Assembly: GCA_963725315.1 (NCBI GenBank)
Contig: CAVRYA010000005.1
Span: 124,001 to 188,000, forward strand
Source: JBBRHQ01 sp963725315
Lineage (GTDB): Bacteria > Actinomycetota > Thermoleophilia > Solirubrobacterales > 70-9
Direction of reading: 5' to 3'
Length of the DNA: 64,000 nt
A program made the position numbers and the translations under genes. The notes beneath the pieces were generated by a model that searched no databases, had not been told where the DNA came from, and saw nothing but the letters and a program-made list of their open reading frames with translations. Below, one piece after another: positions 26,298-36,747 of this stretch. Every line of letters begins with the position of its first letter. Position 1 is the stretch's first letter.

Positions 26298-27019
26298 TGG
26301 CGTCCTCGGCTGCCAGCCGGCTCGAGGCGGAGCCGGCCTGCCCGCTCGGCGTCTGCGATGGCTCCGGCTGGATCCTCGGCCCCGAGGACGTGGCCCGGCC
26401 CTGCGAGTGCCGTGCCCAGCGCATCGGGCGGGCCCGGACGCGGGGTGTCTCCTCGGTGATCCCTCCCCGCTACCGGGGGGTCTCCTTCGAGCGCCCGCCG
26501 GTGACCCAGATCGACGCAATGGTCGTCCGCATCGTGCGCAGCTGGGTCGAGGAGCTGGAGCCGAACCTCGCCGCAGGGCGAGGGGTGTGGCTGATGGGGG
26601 ACACCGGCACCGGCAAGACGACCCTGGCGATGCTGGTCTCGAGGATGGCGCTGGAGGCGGGGCACTCGGTGGCGATCTACTCGCTGCCGAAGCTGCTGGC
26701 GCGGATCAGGCGGACCTACGACTCGGAGCCGGGCGGGGATTCCTACCTCTCCTTCTTCGAGCGCCTCACCTCGGTCGACCTGCTCCACGTCGACGACCTC
26801 GGGGCCGAGAAGCGCTCCGACTGGGTGCTCGAGCAGCTCTACGCGCTGGTCAACGAGCGCTACGAGGCCGAGCGCTCGATGCTGGTCACCACCAATCTCG
26901 GCCAGGAGGAGCTGGAGCAGCAGATCGGCTCGCGCACGGTCTCGCGTCTGGTCGAGATCTGCGGCGACCCACTGCCGCTGTTCGGGCCGGACAGGCGCAT
27001 CCAGGCCGGCGGCGGCTGA
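26297..27019 (+). CDS. DnaC/DnaI-like ATP-binding protein (predicted helicase loader)
   Basis: An AAA+ ATPase of 240 residues. The N-terminus has a Cys cluster (CPLGVCDGSGW and CEC, about residues 14-36) resembling the zinc module of DnaI-type loaders. The ATPase domain carries Walker A GDTGTGKTTL (about 101), Walker B LLHVDDLG, sensor LVTTNL and the arginine finger region GSRTVSRL. It overlaps dnaB by one base, the best contextual evidence that it loads DnaB at origins. IstB-like transposition helpers share the fold, but no transposase is nearby. Confidence 0.85.
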   Translation: MASSAASRLEAEPACPLGVCDGSGWILGPEDVARPCECRAQRIGRARTRGVSSVIPPRYRGVSFERPPVTQIDAMVVRIVRSWVEELEPNLAAGRGVWLMGDTGTGKTTLAMLVSRMALEAGHSVAIYSLPKLLARIRRTYDSEPGGDSYLSFFERLTSVDLLHVDDLGAEKRSDWVLEQLYALVNERYEAERSMLVTTNLGQEELEQQIGSRTVSRLVEICGDPLPLFGPDRRIQAGGG

Positions 27020-27067
27020 GCGCGGCCACCCGCGCCGCCATCGCCCAGCCTCCATAATCACCCGGTC

Positions 27068-28460
27068 ATGCCAGGTGTGGTCATAGTCGGGACCCAGTGG
27101 GGCGACGAGGGCAAGGGCAAGGTCACCGACCTGCTCGCCGAGGACGCCGCGATGATCGTCCGATTCCAGGGGGGCAACAACGCCGGGCACACGATCGTCC
27201 GCGACGGCGAGGAGTTCAAGTTCCACCTGATCCCCTCGGGGATCCTCTACCCCGAGAAGACCTGCGTGATCGGCAACGGGGTGGTGCTCGACCCGAAGGT
27301 GCTGCTCGAGGAGATCGACGGGCTGCGGCGCCGCGGGGTCGACGTCGCCAAGCTGCGGATCTCCGCCAACGCCCACCTGATCATGCCCTACCACGTGCTC
27401 CTCGACACGGCCGGCGAGACCCGGCTGGGCAAGCTCTCGATCGGGACCACGAGGCGCGGCATCGGACCCTGCTACGCCGACAAGGCCTCACGGCTCGGCA
27501 TCAGGGTCCAGGACCTGCTCGACGAGAAGATCCTGCGCAAGAAGATCCTCGCTGCGCTCGAGCCCAAGCAGCAGGCCCTGCGCGAGCTCTCGGTCGCCCA
27601 CCGCAAGCAGCGGATCGAGGGTGATGACGAGCAGGGGCCCGACCCGCGGCTCGACCTGCACACGATGACCGAGGAGTACATCACCTACGGCCACCGCCTC
27701 GAGCCCCACATCGCCGACACGGCAAGGCTCTGCTGGGAAGCGCTCGACGCCGGTCGCACGGTGCTCTTCGAGGGCGCCCAGGCGACCCTGCTCGACCTCG
27801 ATCACGGCACCTATCCGTTCGTCACCTCCTCGAACCCGATCGCCGGTGCGGCCTGCGTCGGCGCCGGTGTCGGGCCAACCGACATCGACGAGGTCTGGGG
27901 GGTCGCCAAGGCCTACACGACGCGGGTCGGCGCCGGGCCCTTCCCGTCCGAGCTCTCCGACGCGACGGGCCGGAGGATGGTCGAGCGCGGCCACGAGTTC
28001 GGGACGACCACCGGCCGCGAGCGGCGCTGCGGGTGGCTCGACCTGGTCGCGCTGCGCTACGCGGTGCGCCTCAACCGGATCAGCGCCCTGGTGATCACCA
28101 AGCTCGACGTGCTGGCCGGGATCGACCCGCTGCGGGTGGCGGTCCGCTACCGCTCCGGCGAGGGCGCCGTCTTCGAGGAGTTCCCCTACCACCAGTCGAT
28201 CCTGCACTCGGCCGAGGCAGAGTACGAGGACCTGCCGGGCTTCGGCGAGGAGATCGAGGGCTGCCGCAGCGAGGCCGACCTGCCGGCGGCGGCCCGCGAC
28301 TTCCTTCGCTACATCAGCGAGCTTCGTCGGCGTCCCGGTGCGCCTGGTCGGGGTCGGACCGGGTCGCGAGCAGGTGGTCTGGATCGGCGAGCAGGGCGGC
28401 GCCACGCCCGGCGCCCCCGCCGCCCGTCAGGTGATCGGCAGCGGCGGGCCGAGCGGATAG
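27068..28460 (+). CDS. purA: adenylosuccinate synthetase, with one frameshift near the 3' end
   Basis: Converts IMP to adenylosuccinate with GTP in AMP synthesis. All main motifs are present: GDEGKGK, GGNNAGHTIV, IGTTRRGIGP, GAQATLLDLDHGTYPF, and GTTTGRERRCGW. The frame breaks at 28322: reading on gives an Arg-rich nonsense tail, whereas skipping one base restores FVGVPVRLVGVGPGREQ, the normal C-terminus, ending at 28460. An essential gene with a single extra base is most simply a sequencing error. The corrected 3' end overlaps the convergent membrane-protein gene by 34 nt. Confidence 0.88.
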
Positions 28461-29140
28461 GCGGGCGGGATCTCGCCGGCCTCCTCCTGGCGCCGCTCGC
28501 CGCGGCGGAGGATCCGCAGGGTGAGGATCGCGGTGCTGAGGATCGCGGTCAGGCCGAGGCTGACCTGCACGCTCAGCATCCCCTCCTCGCTCCAGTAGAC
28601 GTCACGCAGGTCGAGGAGCAGCGCCGCCTCGTCGAAGGTGAGGCCCATCCCGACCCCCATCGGCAGGGCGAGACGGTCCTCGAGGCGGTCGTCGTCGGTG
28701 AGCAGCGCCGTGGTCCCGGCCGCGAAGGCGGTCAGGATCCCGGGCACGAAGTGGTGGATGTGGCGGCCGCCGACGCGGACGTTGCGAAACGGCCCGCGGC
28801 CGTCGCGGATCGCCCAGGTCGAGAGGCGCACGGTCGCGAACGACCCCAGGAACCCGGCGAGGATGTTGAACAGCACCGTCTCGCTGCGGGGCGCCGTCGA
28901 ATACCCCTCGACGGCGACGCCGACGGTGTCCAGCGCGGCCGCGTTTGCGGACTCGATCAGGCCGTCGCCGTCGGGGTGCTCGTGCGTGCGGCGCCGCAGC
29001 AGTCGCGTGTACTGACCCGCGATGGCCGCGCCCGCGCCCGCCAGCGCCAGGCCGGCCAGGCCGGCGGTGACCCTGTCGGAGCGATCCCACCCCTGCCGGG
29101 GCCTTGAGCGCCGCAATCTCCCCAAACGAGCGAGTTCCAT
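28427..29140 (-). CDS. hypothetical integral membrane protein with RHIHHF motif
   Basis: A 237-residue protein with an N-terminal basic segment and about five hydrophobic helices. A conserved-looking GGRHIHHFVPGIL motif lies in a loop, which could bind metal or lipid. Acidic helices DDRLEDRLALP and FDEAALLLDLRDVYW follow. I do not recognise a functional family beyond uncharacterised actinobacterial membrane proteins. It is convergent with purA and the two 3' ends overlap. Confidence 0.6.
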   Translation of the reverse strand: MELARLGRLRRSRPRQGWDRSDRVTAGLAGLALAGAGAAIAGQYTRLLRRRTHEHPDGDGLIESANAAALDTVGVAVEGYSTAPRSETVLFNILAGFLGSFATVRLSTWAIRDGRGPFRNVRVGGRHIHHFVPGILTAFAAGTTALLTDDDRLEDRLALPMGVGMGLTFDEAALLLDLRDVYWSEEGMLSVQVSLGLTAILSTAILTLRILRRGERRQEEAGEIPPAYPLGPPLPIT

Positions 29141-29204
29141 CAGGCAGCGAGCCTAACGGCAGTAGGATCGACCCACGCGGGTAACTCAAGTTGGGGGGTC
29201 GGGG

Positions 29205-30347
29205 ATGTCCAGACTGATCAGGGCAGCTGGTAGGGACGGCGCTCGTCCTCGTGGTGCTCGGGGGCGCGGAGGCCCTGGCCGGGCTGGGCTCGATCGACCT
29301 CGCGCCGAAGCGGGACTTCCCGGCCGGCATCCGGCCGTTCGGCCTGATCAAGGCCGACCTCAACGGCGACCGCAAGCTCGACCTCGCGACCGCCGGCGAC
29401 GAGGGTGTCAACATCCTGCTCGGCCGCGGCGACGGCAGCTTCAGGGCGCCGCGGACGATCCACACCCCGGGCGGGCTCATCCGACCTGCGCCTCACCGAC
29501 ATCAACGGCGACGCGCGCAAGGACTTCGTCGCCGCCGACTACTCCAACAACGCGATCGTCGTTCTGCTGCGAAAGCGGGGCGGCGGCTACCGGATGCCGG
29601 CTGTCCTACCCGACCCTGGACTACCCCTACAGCCCGGTCGATCGGCGACTTCAACCGCGACGGGCGCAAGGACGTCGCGGTGGCCGAGGAGGGGGACCAG
29701 CTACGTCGCGGTCCTGCTCGGTCGCCGCGGCGGTCGCCTGCGCGCCAGGACCGACTACCGGGTCGGCGACAGCCCCTACTTCATCGCCGTCGCCGACTAC
29801 AACAGGGACGGGCGCAAGGACCTCGCGGTGACCGTCTATAGCTCCGACGACGCCGTCGTCGTTCTCTACGGCCGCCGCAACGGGACCTTCGGCGGGAAGC
29901 GCTCCTTCCCGGCCGGGGACGGCGCCTACCCGATCCTCGCCCGCGATCTCAACCGCGACCGCCGGGTCGACCTGCTCGGTCGGCAACTACCAGGGCGGCA
30001 AACGTCGTGGTCCTGCTGAAGGGCAAAGCGCGGCGGCTTCAGGCATCCGCGAACCGTGCTCACCCAGCCGAACGCTCTACTACCTCAACCTCACCGACGT
30101 GGACCGCGACGGCAGGCGCGACCTGCTCTCGGTCAACATCGAGAACCTCGACGGCTCCGACGGCCTGGCGGTGCAGACGCGGGCTGGAGGCTCGCAGTTC
30201 CGCCCGACCCCGGTCTACTTCGCGACCGGCGCGACGCCGTACGCGATCGCCACCGGCAAGTTCAACCGGGACCGCAAGCCCGACGTCGTCGTCTCCAACT
30301 CGGCGATCGGCGCCAACACGGTCTCCTTCTACCGCAACCGGCACTGA
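29205..30347 (+). pseudogene. secreted FG-GAP/VCBS-repeat protein, broken by about eight one-base shifts
   Basis: Piecing frames together gives a signal peptide (MSRLIRAAG then TALVLVVLGGAEALA). About seven beta-propeller repeats follow, each built on the calcium-binding DxNxDxxxD pattern: ADLNGDRKLDLA, TDINGDARKDFV, GDFNRDGRKDVA, ADYNRDGRKDLA, RDLNRDRRVDLL, MDRDGRRDLL and KFNRDRKPDVVV. Such propellers bind calcium and occur in secreted adhesins and scaffolds. Breaks occur near 29232, 29481, 29600, 29652, 29697, 29980 and 30005; most read as single extra bases. Because the repeats stay well conserved between breaks, the gene is probably intact in the organism. Confidence 0.72.
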
Positions 30348-30353
30348 GGCGGC

Positions 30354-31602
30354 TCAGAGCCGGACCAGGTTCTCGGCCTTGATCCCCCGGGTGACGCCGC
30401 GGAAGTCGATGATCAGCTGCGCGGCGCCGACGACCCGCTTCGTAGTCGATCTCCGGATGGGCGGTGACGAGCGCGACCAGGTCCGCCGAGGCGACCTCGG
30501 CGTCGAGGTCGGCCGAGGCGAGCCCGAACTCGTCCAGCGAGGGGACGTGCGGGTCGTGGTAGGCCACCTCGGCGCCGAGACCGCGCAGCATGCGGATGAT
30601 CTGCAGCGCCGGCGCCTCGCGCGTGTCGCCGACCCCGGCCTTGTAGCTGACGCCGAGGATGAGGATCCGGGATCCGTTGACCGCCTTGCGGGCGGTGTTC
30701 AGGGCCCTCTCGATCCGGTCCACGCAGAATTGCGGCTGCGCCTGGTTGATCTTCCCGGCCAGCTCGATGAACTCCGGGTAGAAATCGTGCTCGCGTGCCT
30801 TGAAGGCGAGGTAGAAGGGGTCGACCGGCAAGCAGTGCCCTCCCATCCCCGGTCCCGGCTCGAAGCGCATGAAGCCGAACGGCTTGGTCGAGGCCGCGTC
30901 GATCACCTCCCAGACGTCGACCTCGAGCCGGTCGCAGAGCTGCGCGAGCTCGTTGACCAGGGCGATGTTGACCGAGCGGAAGATGTTCTCCAGCAGCTTC
31001 GACATCTCCGCCGCCTCGGGGGTGGAGAGGATGACGACCTCCTCGCAGATCAGCGAGTAGAGCTCCCGCGCCCGCTCGGTGCACGCCTCGGTGAGGCCGC
31101 CCACCACCTTCGGCGTCGTCCGCACCGTGAAGTCCGTGCGTCCGGGGTCGATCCGCTCCGGCGAGAAGGCGAGATGGAAGTCCCGCCCCGCCGCCATTCC
31201 CGACTCCTCGAGGATCGGCAGCAGGCGCTCCCTCGTGGTCCCCGGGTAGGTCGTCGATTCGAGCACGACCAGCTGCTCGGGCTGCAGCACCTGCGAGAGC
31301 GATGTCGCGGAGTCCACGAGGAAGGCCAGGTCGGGCTCGCGGGCTCCGGTGAGCGGGGTCGGGACGCAGATGATCACCGCATGGCAGGAGGCGAGGTCGG
31401 CGTAGGAGGAGGTTGGCTTGAGCAGGTCTCCGCAGGCCTCGAGGTCGGCATCGCGGACGTCCTCGACGTAGCTGCGACGGCCGCGCAGGCTCTCGACCCT
31501 GGACTGGTCGGCGTCCAGCCCGATCACCTCGTGTCCGGACTCGGCGAAGGCGACGGCCAGGGGAAGGCCGACGTATCCGAGTCCGATGATCCCGACCTTC
31601 AT
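30354..31602 (-). CDS. nucleotide-sugar (UDP-glucose/ManNAc-type) dehydrogenase, frameshift near the 3' end
   Basis: NAD-dependent four-electron oxidation of a UDP-sugar to the uronic acid, for surface polysaccharides. Start ATG 31602 gives MKVGIIGLGYVGLPLA, the Rossmann motif. Further signatures are CVPTPL, the substrate loop NIFRSVNIALVNELA and the catalytic Cys in GMGGHCLPVDP. GVSYKAGVGDTREAPAL and AYHDPHVP mark the C-terminal domain. A shift at about 30440 moves the last 29 residues to another frame (GAAQLIIDFRGVTRGIKAEN), ending at 30354. It is closest to the UDP-N-acetyl-mannosamine/glucosamine dehydrogenases, but substrate choice is unsure. Confidence 0.87.
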
Positions 31603-31633
31603 CGCCCCCACTCTAGGACACGCGCCAGAACCT

Positions 31634-31683
31634 CCGGCGGCTTCGCCGCCTGACATGCCGGTGGCGGCGCTAACCGCGCCGGC
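31634..31683 (-). repeat. two-hairpin intergenic repeat, copy C
   Basis: On the minus strand it reads GCCGGCGCGGTTAGCGCCGCC, a CACCGGCATGTCA linker and the hairpin GGCGGC-GAA-GCCGCC, matching copies A and B. It ends about 32 nt before the dehydrogenase start, in a divergent intergenic region. AT-richer DNA with partial inverted repeats (GGTACCGAAAACC, GCGGGTTCCCGGC) follows to about 31760. Confidence 0.7.
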
Positions 31684-31777
31684 AGACCGCAAATAGCGAA
31701 TTCCCGGTACCGAAAACCTGCACTTTGCGGGTTCCCGGCATTTGGTCGCTCCGACCTACCAAATAGGATCGGCGCCG

Positions 31778-31885
31778 ATGAAGAGGATCTTTTCGCCGGC
31801 GCTTTCCGGCATCGACGCGGTCCGTCATCTCGCCTGGTACTTCGGCTACCACGCCGCCAGGTCGCGTCACGAGCTCTCACGCTGA
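31778..31885 (+). CDS. possible 35-residue peptide upstream of membrane-protein gene
   Basis: An ATG frame begins MKRIFSPALSGIDAVRHLAW, continues YFGYHAARSRHELSR and stops 12 nt before the next start. The third-base composition is GC-rich like real genes, but there is no strong ribosome-binding site and no family I know. It could be a leader peptide or chance. Confidence 0.3.
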   Translation: MKRIFSPALSGIDAVRHLAWYFGYHAARSRHELSR

Positions 31886-31897
31886 TCGCAGGGACAG

Positions 31898-32797
31898 ATG
31901 CCTGAGCCCGCCAACGGGACCGCGCCCGTCCCCGGGCCGGATCAGTGGTCCCTGAAGGAACAGAGGGGCGGCGGGCCGTTCACCACCCGGGTCGCCTGGG
32001 AGGTGCCCGAGGGCGGCACGGCGGTCTGGGCCTCGCGGGCGGCCAGGAAGCGGGGCCGGATCGAGCTCCGCGACGCCGAGGGCGCCGTGCTCTCGGTGCT
32101 GCGGACGGAGCTGACCACCTCCCGGCGGCTGCGGCGCCTCAACTGGATCGCCTCGATCGCCTTCACCGTCGGCGGCTCGCTGTTCGCGCTCGGCGCGCTG
32201 GCTCTCCCAGGTGGGGTCGACCGGCGGGAGCGACGGTCTCCTCGGTCTACCTGGTCGGCGGTGTCTTCTTCAGCACCGGCGCCTACGCCTCGCTGCTCGG
32301 GGCGATCAACTCCCCGCGACGGATCAGCGAACGGCGTCCTTCGCCGGGGAGCGCTGGCGCTGGTGGTCGTATGAGCCGATGCGGCTCGACTGGCTGGCGA
32401 CCTTCGTCCTCTTCGCCGGCACGCTCGCCTTCGCGGTCAGCCTGATCGACGCCTTCATCCAGGGGCTGAGCCTGCACCAGGAGAACCGGCTGATCTGGGC
32501 CCCGGAGATGATCGGCTGCATCCTCTTCCTGATCTCCGGGCACCTCTCGATGGTCGAGATCTGCCACGGTCGTCCTTGCTGGCGCAGCCGCGATCTCGGC
32601 TGGTGGATCGTCGCCGTCAACCAGCTCGGCTCGGTCGCTCTTCATGATCGCGGCGCTGGCCGACTTCACCCGTCCCGAGACCTCCGGCCCGGTCAACCTG
32701 GCGGTCGCCAACTGGGGCACATTCGCCGGGCGCGGTCTGCTTCGCGGTCGGCGGAGTGATGCAGGCATTCGAGAGGCCCGCCGCCTCCCAGGGCTAG
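31898..32797 (+). pseudogene. multi-pass hypothetical membrane protein, several frameshifts
   Basis: The N-terminal about 90 residues are soluble (WSLKEQRGGGPFTTRVAWEV). Stitched frames then give repeated membrane segments: WIASIAFTVGGSLFALGALA, VSSVYLVGGVFFSTGAYASL, LATFVLFAGTLAFAVSLID, GCILFLISGHLSMVEI, and a C-terminal VNLAVANWGTFAG helix. The paired-helix pattern with a conserved Gly/Phe spacing resembles YrhK-type domains, but this is tentative. Breaks are near 32217, 32230, 32330, 32635 and 32738. The function is unknown. Confidence 0.55.
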
Positions 32798-32807
32798 GAT
32801 CGGCGCG

Positions 32808-33917
32808 ATGGCGACCGGCGCCGCGGCGATCAACCAGCAGGGCGCGTCTCGCCGCCGCAGGTTGCTGCGGATCGTCGCCTGGGTCGGCGGCGTCACCCTC
32901 GCGATCGTCATCCTCGACCTGCTCGGGATCCCGGTCTCCGACTGGATCCACGACCTCTTCAAGAAGATCCGCGAGGTGCCGCCCTGGGCGGTCGTCTCCG
33001 GGTCGGTCCTGCAGACCGTGCAGACGGCCCTCGTCGCGCTCGCCTGGGTCGGGATCCTGCGGGCCGCCTTCCCCCGGGATCCGATTCCCTACCGCGTGGT
33101 GCTGGCCTGCTACGCGACGGCGGTGGCGCTCAACGGCTTCCTCCCGGCCAACATCGGCACCTTCGTGATGCTGGCGATGTTCACGACGCTGTTCGCCTCC
33201 GCCACCTTCGCCGCCGTCTTCTCCGGCCTCGTCGTCCAGAAGATCCCCTTCTCGGTCTTCAACGTCGCCCTCTACCTCTACCTCTTCCTCACCGTCGCCG
33301 GGTCCTTCTCGATCAAGCTCGGGTTCCTCTCCGACCACACCGGCCTGATCGTCCTGATCGCGATCGGGGCCGTCGTCCTGCTCGCGATCCTGGTCGCGCG
33401 ATCTTCTGGCGGCGCACCGAGAAGCTGCGCGCCCAGCTGGTCACCGGCGGCGCCATCCTGCGCAGCCCGCGCGAATGCTGGTCCGGGTGGCGCTGCCCGA
33501 GCTCGGCAGCTACCTGGCGAAGCTCGGGGTGATCGCCGTCTTCCTCGGCGCCTACGGGATCCCGGTCACCTTCCACAACGTCGCCACCGTCGCCGCGTCC
33601 AACTCGATCTCGAACTCCGTCTCGGTCACTCCGGGCGGAGTCGGCGTCAACCAGGCGATGAACACGGCGGCGCTGAGGAACGAGACCTCGAAGTCCAACG
33701 CGACCGCCTACTCGGCGGCCCAGCAGCTGATCACCACGGCCTGGAACGTCGTCTTCGCGATGATCATCGTCTCCTGGGTGTTCGGGTGGACGGGAGGGCA
33801 AGCAGCTGGTCGAGTCCTCCTACGGAGATGCGAAGGTACGCAGCCGGGAGATGAGCGAGGAACGCAAGAGGCGAAAGCGCGAGAAGCTGCGGGGCGCCGG
33901 CCGGAGGGCCCATGACT
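32808..33917 (+). pseudogene. second YbhN/UPF0104-type membrane protein, three frameshifts
   Basis: About eight helices with the family's C-terminal signature SVSVTPGGVGVNQAMNTAAL and an N-terminal soluble lead. A basic tail (EERKRKREKLRGAGRR) closes it. Breaks lie near 33400, 33474 and 33800; the correct frame ends at 33917, overlapping the ClC start by 6 nt. It shares fold and motif with the intact gene at 9484, but its helices are not closely similar, so it is a distant paralogue rather than a recent duplicate. Confidence 0.65.
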
Positions 33918-35297
33918 GAGCCTCCGAGCACCGGCTCCCCCGCCGCGGATCAGGCGGAGCCGGATCCCGCCGAGGTGATGGCGAACCGCCGCTTCGCGGT
34001 GCTGCTCGTCTTCGTCGCGATCGTCGGGGTGATCACCTCGGTGGTGGCCTGGTGCTTCCTCGAGGCGGTGCATCAGATCCAGACCGGGGTGTTCACGGAC
34101 CTGCCCAAGGACCTCGGCTATGACCACGGGGCGCCGAACTGGTGGTACCTGGTCGTGCTCGCGATCGCCGGGCTGATCACCGCAGCGGCGATCACCCGCC
34201 TGCCCGGCAACGGGGGTCACACTCCGGCGAACGGGCTGAGCACCGAGCAGCTGGGCCGGAGGCGATTCCCGGCGTCATCCTCGCCGCTCTCGCCTCGATC
34301 GGCCTCGGCGCCGTGGTCGGCCCGGAGGCGCCGCTGATCGCGCATCGGCGGGGGGCTCGGCATCCTCGCCGGCAGGCGATTGCAGAAGGACCCGCGCAGC
34401 AGCAGGTGGTCGACATCGTCGCCGCCTCGTCGACCTTCGCCGCGGTCTCGTTCCTGTTCGGGTCTCCGCTGATCGCCTCGATCATCCTGATCGAGGCGAT
34501 CGGGCTCGGCGGCTCGCAGCTCCGGGTCGTCCTCGTCCCGGGCCTGATGGCCGCGGGGATCGGCTCGCTGGTCTCAGTCGGCATGGGCTCCTGGACGGGG
34601 CTCAGCACCACCGACATCTCGATCGGGGTCCTGCCCCTACCTGAGTTCGCGCGACCGGACCTCACCGACTTCCTCTGGACGATCCCGTTCGCGGCTGCGG
34701 TCGCGGTGCTCGTGGTCGCGATCTTCGCGCTGGCCAGGCCGCTGGTAGGCGAGTTCCGGCGGCAGTCCGCTCCTGCTCACCGCCGTCGCGGGCCTGATCA
34801 TCGCCGGCCTCGCCATTGCCTTCTCAGAGATCACCGACCATCCGGTCAGCGATGTCCTCTTCTCCGGACAGGACGAGGTGGGCGGGGTGGTGGCGCACGC
34901 GTCGGCGTACTCCGTCGGCGCCCTGCTCGCCCTGCTCGCCTTCAAGGGCCTCGCCTACGCGATCTCCCTGGCCGGCTTCCGAGGGGGGCCGATCTTCCCG
35001 GCGATCTTCCTCGGCGCCGCCGCCGGCCTCGCGGCGGCCCATCTGCCCGGGTTCGAGACCACCCCGGCCGTCGCGGTGGGTATTGGAGCCGCGACGGCGG
35101 CGGCGTTGCGGCTGCCCCTCTCCGGCGTAACTCTGGCGCTGCTCCTCACTTCCCAATCCGGGCTCGGCTCCGGCCCGCTGATCATCGTAGGGGTGATCGT
35201 CGCCTACCTCACCAGCCTTGCGATCTCACGGGCCTTCGAGCCGCCCGCGATCGCCTCGTCCGATGAGGGTGAGGCAGCGTCCCCATCGGCGGCGTAG
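33912..35297 (+). pseudogene. ClC-family chloride channel/antiporter, four frameshifts
   Basis: About ten membrane helices. The ClC signatures are GPEAP (in VVGPEAPLIA, equivalent to GREGP) and GGPIFPAIFLG with the C-terminal ion-path helix. GNGGHTPANGLS matches the first selectivity loop region. Breaks are near 34257, 34341, 34393 and 34765 and are a mixture of gained and lost bases. ClC proteins exchange Cl- for H+ in acid resistance or conduct Cl-; the position here beside other stress genes fits but does not prove this. Probably intact in the organism. Confidence 0.82.
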
Positions 35298-35307
35298 GAA
35301 CGGCCCT

Positions 35308-36740
35308 TCAGTCGAGGTCCGTCTCGACCTCGATGCGGCCCGACTTGGCGGCGTCGGCGAGGGCGCCGTAGTCGAGCTCGTTCTGATCCGCGTAGCGCTC
35401 GGAGAAGTCGGCGATCGCCTGGTCGAAGCTCTCGCCCTTGCCGAGGTAGGCGCCGATCGCGATCCGGTCGCCGGAGCGGGCGTGGGCCCGGGCCAGGGTC
35501 CAGCCGCAGACCCGCCCGTAGATCTCCAGCCCCTGCGGCGGCAGGGTCTCGATCTCGACCGAGCGCTTCCCGTCCCAGAGCTGGCGCACGTAGAAGTCGC
35601 GCTCGCTCGTCGTCGATGCCCGATGCGCCGGCAGCCAGCCGAGGAGGATGTCGCTGGCGGCCTGCATCAGCCACTGGCCCTCGACCACCCGCTCGCCGTG
35701 GTTTCCGAACTCGCTCGCCCCGACGTAGGGCTCGAGCACCGAGGCCTCGGCCTCCTTGGCCTGCAGGAAGAGCGGGTCCTGACCGTCGCGGCCCATCATC
35801 AGCACCACCCAGGCGCGGGTGCCGACGCTGCCGACCCCGACCACCTTGCGGGCCATGTCGACGAATCGGTAGCTGTCGAAGAGGTGGCGCCGGTCGCCCT
35901 TGAGGCTCTCGCGGTAGCGGCCGAGCATCTCGAGGATCCGCTCCTCGAGCTCGTGGCGCTGATCGTCGGAGACGAGCTCCCGGGCGGGGACGAGCAGCGG
36001 CGGGTCGCTGATGATCCGCGGCTCGCCGTCGACCTCGTGGACGAGACGGTCGAAGGCCTTGAGGCTGTTCTTCTTCTGGGCCTTGGCGACGTTCTTGCGC
36101 GCCGCCTTCATCTGCTTGTGGTCGGCGACCTTGGCGATCTCGGCGAGCAGGGACTCGATGTCGAGGCGCGCATACCAGACGTCGAGGTTTCGCATCTTGG
36201 CGAACTCGCGCATCGCCTCGCGGTAGTGGCGCACGGTGCTGAGCACGGCGTCGCGGGTCTCCTTCGGGGTGAAGTCGCGGTCGCGCCCGGCGATCTCGAA
36301 GCTGGCGGCGAGACGCTTGACGTCCCACTCCCAGGGTCCCGGGAGGGTCTCGTCGAAGTCGTTGACGTCCATCAGCGAGACGGCGGTCGGGCGCGGCGAA
36401 GACGCCGAAGTTCGAGAGGTGGGCATCGCCGCAGGCCTGGACCCGCAAGCCGGAGTCCGGGGTCTTGGCGAGGTCCATCGCCATGATCGCCGCGGCGCCG
36501 CGGATAGAAGGTGAAGGGCGAGGCGAGCATCCGCCCGTAGCGGATCGGGACGAGCTCGGGGACGCGGCTCTTGGCCTGGTCCTCGAGCACCTTGACCGGA
36601 TCTTTGCGGCGCGCCGCCGGCTCCCATTCGCCGTGACTCGCTCGTGAAGCCTTCTCGCGCGCCGCCTTGCCGGCGGCTTCGCGCTCCTTCACCGAGGGAA
36701 GGGTGTCCACAGGCGGGGATTTGGTGGTTGCGGAGGGCAT
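35308..36740 (-). pseudogene. DUF2252 family protein, two frameshifts in the N-terminal third
   Basis: DUF2252 proteins resemble aminoglycoside-phosphotransferase/kinase-like folds and have no proven role. The stitched protein starts MPSATTKSPPVDTLPSVKER, then has RMLASPFTFYRG, ACGDAHLSNFGVFA (Asp/His of a kinase-like catalytic loop) and DVNDFDETLPGPWEWDVKRL. The C-terminal half is VGVGSVGTRAW and GRVCGWTLARAHARSGD. Breaks lie near 36506 and 36395. It starts 8 nt after the HD-domain gene stop on the same strand. A decayed fragment of a related gene lies at 37790-37905. Confidence 0.82.
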
Positions 36741-36747
36741 GGTCGCT

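Noticed and set aside
26297..27019. IstB transposition helper as part of an insertion sequence
   Set aside because: No transposase or terminal inverted repeats nearby; it overlaps dnaB and carries a Cys cluster as in DnaI.
28461..29107. C-terminal extension of purA to 29107
   Set aside because: It follows a frameshift and is antisense to the membrane-protein gene; the normal PurA C-terminus is in another frame and ends at 28460.
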